Part shown: one piece after another, positions 36,213 to 45,549 of the stretch
Layout: each line of letters opens with the position of its first letter
Position numbering within the stretch: position 1 is the stretch's first letter
From: Bryobacterales bacterium
GTDB lineage: Bacteria > Acidobacteriota > Terriglobia > Bryobacterales > Bryobacteraceae
Direction: 5' to 3'
DNA length: 64,000 bases
Assembly: GCA_020852175.1 (NCBI GenBank)
Contig: JADZBH010000036.1
Location: 62,001-126,000, forward strand
The notes under the pieces: model-generated
Seen by the model: the letters and a program-made list of their open reading frames with translations, nothing else
Told to the model about the DNA's origin: nothing
Databases searched by the model: none
Translations under genes and position numbers: made by a program

Positions 36213-37925
36213 ATGCGAATCCACGGCGGCAAACTTTTGATGATGAGCGCCATGGCGGCGGCGCTTTGCTGGAGCGATGCCGCCACCGCATGGAGCCGGA
36301 AACTAACGGGCGATGCGAAGGTTCTGCACGCTTTGAACAGGCTTACCTTTGGGCCCCGGCCTGGCGACGTGGAGCGTGTGCGGAAGATGGGCCTGGACAG
36401 ATGGATTGAGCGGCAACTCCACCCGGCAACGATTGAAGAGAGCCCGGTGCTCGCCGAACGTCTGGCGCCCCTGGATTCCGTACGGATGCCGATGGGCGAA
36501 ATGACGGTGAAATATCCTCCGCGCCAGTTGATTCGCGCCGTGGCGAATGCCAAATTGCCGGAGCGCGTGACCGCCGGCATGAGCGATGCGCAAAGGCGGG
36601 CGCTTGACCGTCTGGCCGGACAGTACAAAGCCCGGCTCGGAGGCGCCGGCGGGAGCGAAGCCGCGGCCTCACCTCCTCGCGTGCGTGGATTGCGCGACCT
36701 ATCGCTTGAAAAGCGCCGCGAAGAACTGGCGAAGCATGCTCCCCAACTGCTGGTTACATCGGACCTGATCGAGAACAAGCTTTACCGCGCCGTCTACTCC
36801 GAGCGCCAGTTGGAGGAGGTGCTCGTCGATTTCTGGTTCAACCATTTCAACGTCTATCTGAACAAGGGGCCGGTGCGCCACCTGACGACTTCTTACGAGC
36901 GCGATGCCATACGCCCGTTTGTGCTCGGCAAGTTCAGGGACATGCTGCGCGCCACGGCGGAACACCCGGCCATGCTTTTCTATCTCGACAACTGGCGGAG
37001 CGTGGATCCCGAGGCGGCGGTGCGGATGCGCGGGAACTCGCGCGGCGCGAGAGTTCAGGCGTTACTGCGCGCGCGCGGGCTGAATGAAAATTACGGACGT
37101 GAGTTGCTGGAACTGCATACGCTCGGCGTCGATGGCGGCTATACGCAAAAGGACGTGGTGGAGGTGGCTCGCTGTTTCACGGGATGGACCATCGGCACGC
37201 TGCTGTACGATCCCAGGTTTCAATACGTCGACCGTGTGCACGATAAGGGCGGGAAGATCGTGCTGGGCCACAGGATTCCGGCGGGCGGCGGCATGGAGGA
37301 TGGTCTCAGGGTGTTGGATATTCTCGCCGCGCATCCGTCGACGGCGAAATTCCTTTCGCGCAAACTGGCCCAGCGCTTCGTGGCCGATGATCCGCCCCAG
37401 GCGTTGGTGGACCGCATGGCGGCCACCTATCTGAAATCCGGCGGAGACCTGCGGGAGGTGATGCGGACCATGTTCCACTCGCGTGAGTTCTTTTCCCAGG
37501 GGGCCTACCGCGCCAAGATGAAATCGCCGCTGGAGATGGCGGTCAGCGCGGTGCGCGCGCTGGATGCCGGGGTGCAAGCGGCCTTGCCGCTCTCCAAGGC
37601 GATCGAAGAGTTGGGCCAACCGCTGTACCGCAAGGAGGAGCCGACTGGCTACAAGGATACGGCTGGCGAATGGGTAAACACGGCGGGACTGCTCGCGCGT
37701 ATGAACTTCTCCCTGCAACTGGCCGCGGGCAAGTTGCGCGGCATCGAAGTTGTCTCGGGCCGTCTGCCCTCGTCCGATCTCCGCCAGGCGGCCCTGTTCC
37801 TGCTGCACGATGAACCCACTTTCGCCTTGCGATCCGCGCTGGAGAAGGGGCTCGAAGGCAGGCAGGCAACGCCCGCCCAGGTGGCCGGACTCGTCCTGGG
37901 ATCGCCGGAGTTTCAACGCCGCTGA
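36213..37925 (+). CDS. Exported DUF1800 family protein
   Basis: A 570-residue protein with an N-terminal signal (MMSAMAAALCWSDAATAWS; the second ATG at 36240 is an alternative start). Family blocks include HALNRLTFGPRPGDVERVR, LVDFWFNHFNVYLNKG, NENYGRELLELHTLGVDGG and MFHSREFFSQGAYRAKMKSP. DUF1800 proteins occur next to DUF1501 proteins in many environmental bacteria and their biochemical role is not established. The next gene starts 21 bases later, forming the standard pair. Confidence 0.88.
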   Translation: MRIHGGKLLMMSAMAAALCWSDAATAWSRKLTGDAKVLHALNRLTFGPRPGDVERVRKMGLDRWIERQLHPATIEESPVLAERLAPLDSVRMPMGEMTVKYPPRQLIRAVANAKLPERVTAGMSDAQRRALDRLAGQYKARLGGAGGSEAAASPPRVRGLRDLSLEKRREELAKHAPQLLVTSDLIENKLYRAVYSERQLEEVLVDFWFNHFNVYLNKGPVRHLTTSYERDAIRPFVLGKFRDMLRATAEHPAMLFYLDNWRSVDPEAAVRMRGNSRGARVQALLRARGLNENYGRELLELHTLGVDGGYTQKDVVEVARCFTGWTIGTLLYDPRFQYVDRVHDKGGKIVLGHRIPAGGGMEDGLRVLDILAAHPSTAKFLSRKLAQRFVADDPPQALVDRMAATYLKSGGDLREVMRTMFHSREFFSQGAYRAKMKSPLEMAVSAVRALDAGVQAALPLSKAIEELGQPLYRKEEPTGYKDTAGEWVNTAGLLARMNFSLQLAAGKLRGIEVVSGRLPSSDLRQAALFLLHDEPTFALRSALEKGLEGRQATPAQVAGLVLGSPEFQRR

Positions 37926-37946
37926 CATTGGAACGGGAGTACACCC

Positions 37947-39164
37947 ATGAACACTCGACGCATCTTTCTGAAGCAATCCGCGCTGGCGATGGCCGGGTTC
38001 GGCGCGGCTCCCCTTTGGCTGCGGCGCGCGCTGGCCGCATCGGGTAACCCGGGCCGTCCCAAGGTGCTGGTGACGATCTTCCTTCGAGGCGCGGCGGACG
38101 GATTGAATCTGCTGCCGCCTTACGCCGAGCAGGCCTACTATGACGCGCGGCCCACGCTGGCCGTGCCGCGGCCCGGACGCGACGACGGCGCGCTTGCGCT
38201 GGATGGCCATTTCGGACTGCATCCGGCGCTTGCGCCCTTGCATCGTCTCTACAAGGAAAAACTCCTATCCGCCGTCGTGGCCACAGGTTCGCCCGATCCG
38301 ACCCGCTCACACTTCGATGCGCAGGATTATATGGAGTCCGGCACTCCGGGCCGCAAGTCCACGCAGGATGGCTGGTTGAACCGGGCGCTGTCCCCGGCCA
38401 GGGGAGGCTCGCCGGTACAAGCCGTTTCCATTGGGCCGCGTCTTCCCCGCTCGCTGCGAGGCGCGCAGCCGGCCGTGGCGCTGAACACCGTGGAAGAGTT
38501 CCGCGTGAAACAGGCGGGAGCGGAGATGGCGCTCGAATCGATGTATGCCAGATCGCGTGACGCGGAACTGAGCGGCGCCGGGCGCGAAACCTTCGAGGCG
38601 TTGAAGCTGCTGGAATCGCTGCGCCGTCAGAGCTACACTCCCGCCAATGGGGCAAGCTATCCTCGGGGCAGATTCGGCGCGAGTCTGGAACAAATCGCCC
38701 GGCTGGTCAAGGCCAACGTGGGCTTGCAGGCGGCCTTCGCCGACCTGGGGGGCTGGGACCATCACACGAACGAACGCGCGCAACTGCCCGGGTTGCTGCA
38801 CCAGTTTGGCGGCGCGCTTGCCGCCTTCGCGCAGGATATGGGCGATCGCATGGAGGACATTGCCGTCGTGGCGATGAGCGAGTTTGGCCGCACGGTACGC
38901 GAGAACGGCAATGGCGGCACCGACCACGGCCATGCCAACACAATGTTTCTCATGGGCGGACCAGTGGCGGGAGGCGTCATCCATGGCCAATGGCCGGGCC
39001 TTGAGCGCGACCAGCTCTACGAAGGACGCGACCTGGCCATAACCACCGATTTCCGCGAAGTTCTGATCTCGTTCGCCTGCCGGCACCTGGGCCTCGACGG
39101 TACGACCGGTGTCTTTCCGGGCTTCACCCCGTCGCCCGGCGTTTGGGAATCGAAGCGCTCCTGA
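37947..39164 (+). CDS. DUF1501 family protein with twin-arginine signal
   Basis: A 405-residue protein. The N-terminus NTRRIFLKQSALAMAGFGAA is a Tat-type signal, so it is exported folded. The family is alkaline-phosphatase/sulfatase-like in fold; visible blocks are VTIFLRGAADGLNLLPPY and the late AMSEFGRTVRENGNGGTDHG, with Asp and His expected at a metal site. It is partnered with the preceding DUF1800 gene. The substrate is unknown. Confidence 0.9.
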   Translation: MNTRRIFLKQSALAMAGFGAAPLWLRRALAASGNPGRPKVLVTIFLRGAADGLNLLPPYAEQAYYDARPTLAVPRPGRDDGALALDGHFGLHPALAPLHRLYKEKLLSAVVATGSPDPTRSHFDAQDYMESGTPGRKSTQDGWLNRALSPARGGSPVQAVSIGPRLPRSLRGAQPAVALNTVEEFRVKQAGAEMALESMYARSRDAELSGAGRETFEALKLLESLRRQSYTPANGASYPRGRFGASLEQIARLVKANVGLQAAFADLGGWDHHTNERAQLPGLLHQFGGALAAFAQDMGDRMEDIAVVAMSEFGRTVRENGNGGTDHGHANTMFLMGGPVAGGVIHGQWPGLERDQLYEGRDLAITTDFREVLISFACRHLGLDGTTGVFPGFTPSPGVWESKRS

Positions 39165-39173
39165 TGCCCGCCG

Positions 39174-40253
39174 TTAAGGCTTGGCCGCGAACAGCTTGGG
39201 ATTGAAACCGGGAATCACGCGCAAGGCGTTCTTGTAATACAGCTTCTTCAAGACCTCATCGGGCAGGTCGAGTCCGTACATCTTCCAGAAGGCGTGGCGC
39301 CGGCGGTAGTAGTCGAAGTACTCGTCGCTGGTTTCCAGCACGCGGAAGTAGGTGTGATACTCAACCGGGTTGTAAGAGTCCTTCCCGAACATCACGCGGT
39401 CCTGATACCGCAGGAACCACTGGCGGGCGAACCGCGGCTGCCGCCCCAGTTCGGCCAGAACCGCGCCGATTTCGGTATACACGTTCGGCATGCGGTCCAA
39501 CATACGGCCCAGCTCGGCCAGGTCGCCTCCCATCCAGCCCAGGTGGGCATCGATGAAGGTTGTATTTCGATGGCGTTCGAACACGCGGTGCTGTTCACCC
39601 ATGATCGTTTCCCAGGACGGGTAGCGGTCGTGCGGACGCGCCCGGCTGGGAATCTCCTTCAGTTCCAGCCACCGTTCGTTGTGCTTGTCGGCGGGCTCGA
39701 AGAACTGGCGCGGCTCGCCGGTGTGGATCAGCACGGGAATCTTCAAGCGGCCGCAGGCATCCCAAACCGGGCCGAATCGCGCGTCGTCGGTACGCACGCG
39801 ATTGCCCCGGGAGTCCTTCAAGTCCATGCCCAGGTTCTTGTAAATTTTCAAACCGGAGGCGCCATTCCTGACGTCCTTCTCCAGTTGCTTCACGGCTTTC
39901 GCCGTCCAGTCGGGAGCGTCGATGTTGGTGAAATCCAGATTGGCGAACACCACGAAACGGCCGGGATACCTGGCGCGCACCAGATCGACGGTTTGCTTCA
40001 GGCGGTCGCCCGAACGGCCATCCAGGTTCACCATGCCGCGCATGTTCAACCCGTCCATCTCCTTCACAAGCTGGTCGATCTTCTCCGCGGTCAGCAGGGT
40101 GCGCGGGTGCCCGTGCACGTCGATGAAGGGCATCTTGGCGTGGGTCAACGGATGCCCCGGCACCACCAGGCTGCTCTTCGGCTGATACTCCTCGAAGGTC
40201 AGGGACTGGCCGTGCAGAACCTGTAGGGCGAGCAAGGGCAGAAGCGATCTCAT
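39174..40253 (-). CDS. Exported amidohydrolase-superfamily protein (TIM barrel)
   Basis: A 359-residue protein with a short signal peptide (RSLLPLLALQVLHGQS). The metal-dependent TIM-barrel motifs are HxH in FIDVHGHPRTL, VLIHTGEP, IDAHLGWMGGD and MFGKDSYN, matching the Amidohydro_2 (ACMSD-like) branch that hydrolyses or decarboxylates organic acids. The ATG at 40253 gives the signal; the upstream frame reads through the plsC gene. It lies ten bases from the convergent DUF1501 gene. Confidence 0.82.
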   Translation of the reverse strand: MRSLLPLLALQVLHGQSLTFEEYQPKSSLVVPGHPLTHAKMPFIDVHGHPRTLLTAEKIDQLVKEMDGLNMRGMVNLDGRSGDRLKQTVDLVRARYPGRFVVFANLDFTNIDAPDWTAKAVKQLEKDVRNGASGLKIYKNLGMDLKDSRGNRVRTDDARFGPVWDACGRLKIPVLIHTGEPRQFFEPADKHNERWLELKEIPSRARPHDRYPSWETIMGEQHRVFERHRNTTFIDAHLGWMGGDLAELGRMLDRMPNVYTEIGAVLAELGRQPRFARQWFLRYQDRVMFGKDSYNPVEYHTYFRVLETSDEYFDYYRRRHAFWKMYGLDLPDEVLKKLYYKNALRVIPGFNPKLFAAKP

Positions 40254-40297
40254 TTGCACTGTCAGTATAGGGGAAGGCGGAACCCCGTCGCAGGAGG

Positions 40298-41002
40298 TTA
40301 CCCGGGCGGCGGAATCAGTGCGGCCACGGCCGCTTGCAGACGGGCGGTAAAGGAGTCGCGGTCGCGGCGGGCCAGTCCTTCGGCCGATACGGGCGCGCCA
40401 ATCATCACGCGCACGCGGGATCGTTGCAAGGAGAGGTAGTTTTTTGGCAGGGCCTGGGCCGAGCCCATGATCGCCACGGGTACCACGGGCACTTGCGCTT
40501 GAATCGCCAGGTGAGCGGCTCCGGAGCGGAACTCGCGCATCCCCTCGCCATGCGAGCGCGTGCCTTCGGCGAAGATCACCACGCTGGTCTTCTGGTCCTT
40601 CAAAATGCGCGCCGCGCTGTTTAGCGACTGCACCGCCGCGCGCGGATCGTCGCGCACCACGCCCACATGTCCGCCATGCCGCAAGTGTGTGCCTATGATG
40701 GGCATCTTGAACAGCGATTCCTTGGCGAGAAAACGGAAGTCCACCGGAAGATGTCCCATCAGGATTGGAGTGTCCGAGTAGGAGACGTGGTTGGCCACGA
40801 ACAGGCAAGGCAGGCCGGCGGGAATGTGGTGTTCGCCCTCGACGCTTACCTGGACGCCGGGCCAGCGCAAAATGCGCCGTCCCCAGCGCCGCGCCACCAG
40901 GTGCATCCTGGTGTGTCCGAGGCCGCGCAGGCGTACGTACAGTCCTTCCATGTAGAAGCCGCTCAAGGCGATGATCGAGGTGAAAAGCGCGAAGGGTCTC
41001 AT
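40298..41002 (-). CDS. plsC: 1-acyl-sn-glycerol-3-phosphate acyltransferase
   Basis: A 234-residue membrane-associated acyltransferase that makes phosphatidic acid from lysophosphatidic acid. The catalytic NHVSYSDTPIL (H-x4-D) and the FAEGTRS motif are present, with an N-terminal hydrophobic helix (LFTSIIALSGFYMEGLYV). Its start codon overlaps the stop of folC (ATGA), so it is translated in the same unit. Confidence 0.92.
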   Translation of the reverse strand: MRPFALFTSIIALSGFYMEGLYVRLRGLGHTRMHLVARRWGRRILRWPGVQVSVEGEHHIPAGLPCLFVANHVSYSDTPILMGHLPVDFRFLAKESLFKMPIIGTHLRHGGHVGVVRDDPRAAVQSLNSAARILKDQKTSVVIFAEGTRSHGEGMREFRSGAAHLAIQAQVPVVPVAIMGSAQALPKNYLSLQRSRVRVMIGAPVSAEGLARRDRDSFTARLQAAVAALIPPPG

Positions 41003-42267
41003 GCGAGCAACGAATAGGCTTCTCCGGCCAGCAGCAGCGAGCCGGTGATGAAGATGGCGTCTTCGGGCGCGGCATCCGCCGTCATGGCGAGCGCGCCGGC
41101 CAGCCGCGGGGCCGTTCGCACGCGGGGATGATCGAACAGCGGGGCCAGCGCTTCGGGCCGCAGGGCGCGCGGCGAATCGGCGGCGGTGAGAATGATCTCC
41201 GAAGCTACAGGAGCCAGCAGATCGCCGATTTCGTCCACCGATTTGTCACGCATGGTGCCGTAGATCAGCCACACGCGGCGGCCTTGGAAATGTTGTTGGA
41301 TGTAACTCGCCAGGGCGCGCACGCCCGCGGGGTTGTGCGCGCCATCGACGATGATGTCGGGAGAACGGCGCACCACATCGAGACGTCCGGGCCAGCGGGC
41401 CTCGCGTATACCGCGCGTGATCGCCTCCGCCGGGACGCCCAGCCGGTGCAACGCCAACGCCGCCGTGGTGGAGTTCACTACCTGATGATCGCCCGCCAGC
41501 CGGCATTCCACGCCGATCCGTGCGGGCGATTCGATCGAATACGAGCAGCCCTGCAGGGTGGTGTTCAAATCCGCCAGGGCGGATTCGCCCGCGTGGGCGC
41601 CCACAATGCCCAATGCCGCGGCGCGTTCGTCCAGCACGGCCAGCGCATCCGCTCTCATGGCGGCGAACACGGCGCCGGCCCCGGGTTTCAGGATGCCAGC
41701 CTTTTCATACGCGATCTGCTCGATGGACGACCCCAGCCAGGCTTCGTGATCGAAATCAATAGGCGTGATCACGCACAACTCCGGGCGCACGATGTTGGTG
41801 GCGTCCAGGCGTCCGCCCAACCCCGTTTCCACCACGGCCCACTCGACGCCCTGCTCACGGAACAGCCAGAAAGCCATCGCCGTGACGGTCTCGAAATAAG
41901 TGGGGTGGCCGTCCAGCGTGCCCGCGTCCACCATGCGAAGCGCCGTTTCATGAACACGTTCGAAAGCCGCCACGAACTCGCGCTCGCTCACGGGCTGGCG
42001 GGCGATCTGAATCCGTTCGGTCGGCTCAAGAAGATGAGGCGAAATGGTGAGTCCCGTGCGGTATCCCGCCGCGCGCAGGCCGGACTCGATCATGGCGCAC
42101 GTCGAACCCTTCCCATTCGTCCCGGCCACATGAACCACGCGGAAGGCGCGCTCGGGATGGTCCAGGCCGGCCATCAGGGACTGGATACGCTCCAGGCCCA
42201 GCTTGATGGTTTTGATCTCGTTCCCCAGCGAATAGAGGAAGCGGACGGAATCGGGATAGGTCTTCAT
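40999..42267 (-). CDS. folC: Folylpolyglutamate / dihydrofolate synthase
   Basis: A 422-residue Mur-ligase-family enzyme that adds glutamate to folates, and possibly to dihydropteroate. The P-loop is HVAGTNGKGSTCAM near residue 50, followed by FDHEAWLGSSIEQIAYEKAG and VVETGLGGRLDATN. The C-terminal domain has DGAHNPAGVRAL. The start at 42267 overlaps the stop of the permease gene (ATGA); the longer frame upstream reads the permease gene in another frame. Confidence 0.93.
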   Translation of the reverse strand: MKTYPDSVRFLYSLGNEIKTIKLGLERIQSLMAGLDHPERAFRVVHVAGTNGKGSTCAMIESGLRAAGYRTGLTISPHLLEPTERIQIARQPVSEREFVAAFERVHETALRMVDAGTLDGHPTYFETVTAMAFWLFREQGVEWAVVETGLGGRLDATNIVRPELCVITPIDFDHEAWLGSSIEQIAYEKAGILKPGAGAVFAAMRADALAVLDERAAALGIVGAHAGESALADLNTTLQGCSYSIESPARIGVECRLAGDHQVVNSTTAALALHRLGVPAEAITRGIREARWPGRLDVVRRSPDIIVDGAHNPAGVRALASYIQQHFQGRRVWLIYGTMRDKSVDEIGDLLAPVASEIILTAADSPRALRPEALAPLFDHPRVRTAPRLAGALAMTADAAPEDAIFITGSLLLAGEAYSLLA

Positions 42268-43619
42268 GCGGCTGCGGAGCGGCCATACCAGAATCGCGCA
42301 AACCCGATCATCAGTGCAGTACCGCCCAGCAACTTGGCCGCGAACAGCCAGGGATGCTCGGCACTGCCAGGCGGCACGAACGAGAGCGCGAGAGCCAGCA
42401 GAGAGACCCCCATGCCCGAGGCCGCCGCCCATCCGCGCCGCTGTTTCCACGCCGCGGCGAACAGATAGAGGAACGGGATGAAATAGGTGATCACCGTCAT
42501 GTCCACCAGGAGTTGATAGCCCGATCGCAGGTTCTCTCCGGCGTGCAGGAGCAGCAGGAACGCCGTGCAGGCGCAGGCCTGGAACAGGAGAGCCGTCGAG
42601 GGCGTGCCGAAGCGGGGATGCAGCCGTCCAAACTCCGCCGGAATGTGGCGGTCCAGTCCAAGCACCAGCGGCAGGCGGGCGCTTCCGGCCAACCATACGC
42701 TGAACTGTCCGAAGATGCCGGCCGATAACAGCAGCGCCACGGCCACGGCCATCCATCCGAGTCCCAGAAGGCCGCCACCGGCGCCCGCGGCCTGCGTGAG
42801 TCCTGTCAGGGGGCTGATCGCATCCGGCGGCAGCAATACCAGCAGCGCCACCGTGCCCGCCAGATAGAAGCCGGTGATGAGAGCTCCGCTCACCCAGGCC
42901 GCGCGGGGTATGGTTCGTTCCGCGTCGCGCACCTCGGCGCCCATCACCGCGCCCAGTTCCAATCCCCCAAAGGCGAAGGCCACCTGCGGCCAGAAGTTCA
43001 GCTTGTCCCAGTTCCACTGCAACTCCCAATTGAGCGGCGCCGCCGGGCCTTGTGTCCGCCACGCCATCGCCGCCAGCGCCACGATCAGACCGCCCGTGGC
43101 CAGCGTCGATAGACCTCCGAGGTTGCCCAGCCACTTCCCCAGGTTCAGTCCGCGAATGTTCAACGCCGTGGCGAACCACAGAAGACCCACCGACAGCGGA
43201 AGCGCGAAGGCCGCCGATTCGGCGAACGAGGCTCCGCGCGCGCCCAGCGTGTAGGCCGACATGGCCGCGCCGGCCAGGAGCAGGCTCGGGAAATAGAAGA
43301 GATTCGTCAACCAGTAGCAGTAGCCGCAGAGAAACCCATGCCACGGCCCGAAGCTCTCGCGCGCCCAGACGTAGAGGCCGCCCTCATGCGGCATGCGTCT
43401 GGACAGCGAGGAGACGCAGAGCGCCGAAGGAACGAAGAACAGGATGCACGCGGAGATCCACAACCAGATGGAACCGGCGCCAGTGTGGGCCACCGCGGCG
43501 AGCGTGCGCGCCGAGGCCACGGCGGCAAGGTTCAACAGGACCAGGTCACGCAGGCCGAGCGCACGGGAGAGAGGCGGGGAAGGTGGTGGTTCAGGCGTGC
43601 TCGGGGTGGGTGCAGCCAT
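42264..43619 (-). CDS. APC-superfamily amino acid permease
   Basis: A 451-residue polytopic carrier with about 12-14 helices. The first helix (LGLRDLVLLNLAAVASARTL) replaces the usual G-S-G-I loop by a different small-residue run. RRMPHEGGLYVWARESFGPWHG is the APC intracellular motif. The protein is Pro-rich at its N-terminus. The ATG at 43619 is chosen over a GTG at 43640; either overlaps the upstream gene. The substrate is not predictable. It is in one transcription unit with folC and plsC. Confidence 0.82.
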   Translation of the reverse strand: MAAPTPSTPEPPPSPPLSRALGLRDLVLLNLAAVASARTLAAVAHTGAGSIWLWISACILFFVPSALCVSSLSRRMPHEGGLYVWARESFGPWHGFLCGYCYWLTNLFYFPSLLLAGAAMSAYTLGARGASFAESAAFALPLSVGLLWFATALNIRGLNLGKWLGNLGGLSTLATGGLIVALAAMAWRTQGPAAPLNWELQWNWDKLNFWPQVAFAFGGLELGAVMGAEVRDAERTIPRAAWVSGALITGFYLAGTVALLVLLPPDAISPLTGLTQAAGAGGGLLGLGWMAVAVALLLSAGIFGQFSVWLAGSARLPLVLGLDRHIPAEFGRLHPRFGTPSTALLFQACACTAFLLLLHAGENLRSGYQLLVDMTVITYFIPFLYLFAAAWKQRRGWAAASGMGVSLLALALSFVPPGSAEHPWLFAAKLLGGTALMIGFARFWYGRSAAA

Positions 43620-44127
43620 AGGATTTGGGAACGCGTCCACCCTTGTTCAGTTCCTGAAATCCGGCGGCGGTCTTGTAGTAGATGTTCGCCGTCCAACTCT
43701 TGGCCTGACGGAAGAACCGGCGGCCGGGTGCGGTGTCCTCGCCGGCGCTTGTATCGAGAGTTCGCAGCAGGGCCGTCTGCTCCGCGGGCGTGCAGGCGAC
43801 GAACGGCTTCCGATGCTTCGCCAGCGCGTAGCCGTCCAGCCAGTTCAACCCGTCGAGAAAGGAGGCCCGCGCCGCTTCGCCCCCATCGGCCAGCAGCAGG
43901 TCGAGATAGCGGTTCACCTGTGTCTCTTTCGCGCCCGGCGTGTCTGTCTTCGGAATGATCAACTCCGTCAAGGCGATCACGGTTTCGTTCTGGTGCGCAT
44001 CGAACACGCGCGGTGTCCAGACGGCCGCGCTGGCTTCGCGCGCCGCGCGTTCCTGCGGCAAAACCGGCAGCGGCAAGGCGCCCGCGGCAACCGCGGATGT
44101 GGCACGAAAGAGGTCGCGACGCTTCAT
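43591..44127 (-). CDS. Gluconate 2-dehydrogenase subunit 3-like protein, Tat signal
   Basis: A 178-residue protein with a twin-arginine signal (MKRRDLFRATSAVAAGALPL). The body matches the small subunit of FAD-dependent gluconate 2-dehydrogenase (FDAHQNETVIALTELIIPKT, NRYLDLLLADGG), which escorts a GMC-type oxidoreductase through the Tat pathway. That large subunit is usually adjacent but is absent here; the next gene is a permease whose start overlaps this gene by 29 bases. Confidence 0.82.
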   Translation of the reverse strand: MKRRDLFRATSAVAAGALPLPVLPQERAAREASAAVWTPRVFDAHQNETVIALTELIIPKTDTPGAKETQVNRYLDLLLADGGEAARASFLDGLNWLDGYALAKHRKPFVACTPAEQTALLRTLDTSAGEDTAPGRRFFRQAKSWTANIYYKTAAGFQELNKGGRVPKSYGCTHPEHA

Positions 44128-44170
44128 ATGGCTCTGCCATATAGTATCGAAATCCCGCCGCCGGCACGCG

Positions 44171-44905
44171 CTATGCGTTCGCTGGGCCGCTCGCCGCCAG
44201 GGACGCCGACTGCACCACGGCAGCAGCCGCGAGCGCCGCCGTCTCGGCGCGCAAGATCAGGCTCCCCATCGTCACGCTTCTCCAGCCGGCCTCGTTCAAC
44301 AAGGCGCGTTCCTGTACGGTCCAGCCGCCTTCAGGACCGGTCATCAGGCTTATAGCCTGGTTGCCTCGATACTCCAGCGCGCGCAGAAGCGGCTCTCCGC
44401 CTTCTTCGTCCAACAGCAACCGCACGCCTTCCGCCGTCTTCGCCGCTTCGCTCAACCGGACCGGCGCGTGCAACAGCGGCAACCGGTCGCGCCGGCACTG
44501 CTGTGCCGCCTCCAACGCGATCTTCCGCCACCGCTCGATACGCTTGTCCGCGGCGCGGTCCAACCCCCTCTCGCTGCGCTCGGCGTTCACGAAGTGGAAG
44601 GCCTCCACGCCCAACTCGGTCCCCTTTTCGACCAGCCACTCCATGTGGTCGAACTTGAACAGAGCCGCATACAGCAGCAGCGGCGGCGCGGCCGGTTTCG
44701 GCGCCAGACGCTCCTCCAGCGAGAACACGACACGCGCCTTGTGCGCCTCCACGACCGTGCCCAACCATGCCGTTTCGCCATCGCACACCTCGTACTGTTG
44801 CCCGCGCTCCACGCGGAGCACCCGCGTCAGATGGTGAGCTTCGTCTCCGCTCAACTCGGCGCGCTGATGGTGGAATGCGGGAACGAAGAAGCGCCTGCGT
44901 GCCAT
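44171..44905 (-). CDS. rsmE: 16S rRNA (uracil-1498-N3)-methyltransferase
   Basis: A 244-residue SPOUT methyltransferase that methylates U1498 of 16S rRNA. ARRRFFVPAFHHQRAELSGD starts the PUA-like domain. The knot region has LMTGPEGGWTVQERALLNE and LGSLILRAETA-like GSLILRAETAALAAAA. The ATG at 44905 is used; a GTG at 44911 is possible. It is divergent from ruvA with 17 bases between starts, so promoters must overlap coding sequence. Confidence 0.93.
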   Translation of the reverse strand: MARRRFFVPAFHHQRAELSGDEAHHLTRVLRVERGQQYEVCDGETAWLGTVVEAHKARVVFSLEERLAPKPAAPPLLLYAALFKFDHMEWLVEKGTELGVEAFHFVNAERSERGLDRAADKRIERWRKIALEAAQQCRRDRLPLLHAPVRLSEAAKTAEGVRLLLDEEGGEPLLRALEYRGNQAISLMTGPEGGWTVQERALLNEAGWRSVTMGSLILRAETAALAAAAVVQSASLAASGPANA

Positions 44906-44922
44906 GTACAATCAAGTGTTTC

Positions 44923-45519
44923 ATGATTGCGCTTCTCCGCGGAACACTGATAGAAAAGCACCCGAATCAGGCCATCGTCGAGGCTGGCGGCGTGGGTTAC
45001 GACGTTACGATTCCCGTGTCCACCTACGCCGCCCTGCCCGAGGAGGGCGCGCGCGTGGAGTTACGCATCCACACGCACGTTCGCGAGGACGCCATAGCTC
45101 TGTTCGGATTTCTTTCGCCCCGGGAGAAGGCGCTCTTCGAAAAGCTCATCACCGTTTCCGGCATCGGGCCGAAGCTGGCAGTCACCGTGTTGAGCGGCCT
45201 TGCCGCCGATGCGCTGATCGCGTCCATCCGGGGCGGCGCCGTCGATCAACTGGTGCGCATTCCAGGGGTCGGCAAGAAGACGGCCGAGCGCATTGTGTTG
45301 GAGCTGCGCGACAAGATGGATACCCTTGGCGTTCACTCCGCCGCGCCGGATATGATCGCCGCCCCGCTGGATCCATTGGACAACGATGTCGTGTCCGCGC
45401 TCGTGAACCTTGGTTTGCAGCGTCCGGCGGCCGAGACGGCGCTGAAGAAAGCAAAGGCCGCATTGCCCAACGCAGGCTTCGAGACACTCTTCCGGAAGGC
45501 GCTCGAATACGCCCGCTGA
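44923..45519 (+). CDS. ruvA: Holliday junction branch migration protein RuvA
   Basis: A 198-residue tetrameric junction-binding protein. MIALLRGTLIEKHPNQAIVE begins the OB-fold; two helix-hairpin-helix motifs follow (SGIGPKLAVTVL and PGVGKKTAERIV); a C-terminal three-helix domain ends LFRKALEYAR and contacts RuvB. It is upstream of ruvB by 30 bases. ruvC is not in the window. Confidence 0.95.
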   Translation: MIALLRGTLIEKHPNQAIVEAGGVGYDVTIPVSTYAALPEEGARVELRIHTHVREDAIALFGFLSPREKALFEKLITVSGIGPKLAVTVLSGLAADALIASIRGGAVDQLVRIPGVGKKTAERIVLELRDKMDTLGVHSAAPDMIAAPLDPLDNDVVSALVNLGLQRPAAETALKKAKAALPNAGFETLFRKALEYAR

Positions 45520-45549
45520 GCGGACGGCCCCGCGCTATCCTGAAGCTTC

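Noticed and set aside
41128-42468. Open frame of 446 codons on the plus strand over folC
   Set aside because: It is an antisense shadow; folC has clear Mur-ligase motifs.
40999-43344. Extension of folC to 781 codons
   Set aside because: The extra N-terminal part re-reads the permease gene in another frame; the conserved folC start is at 42267.
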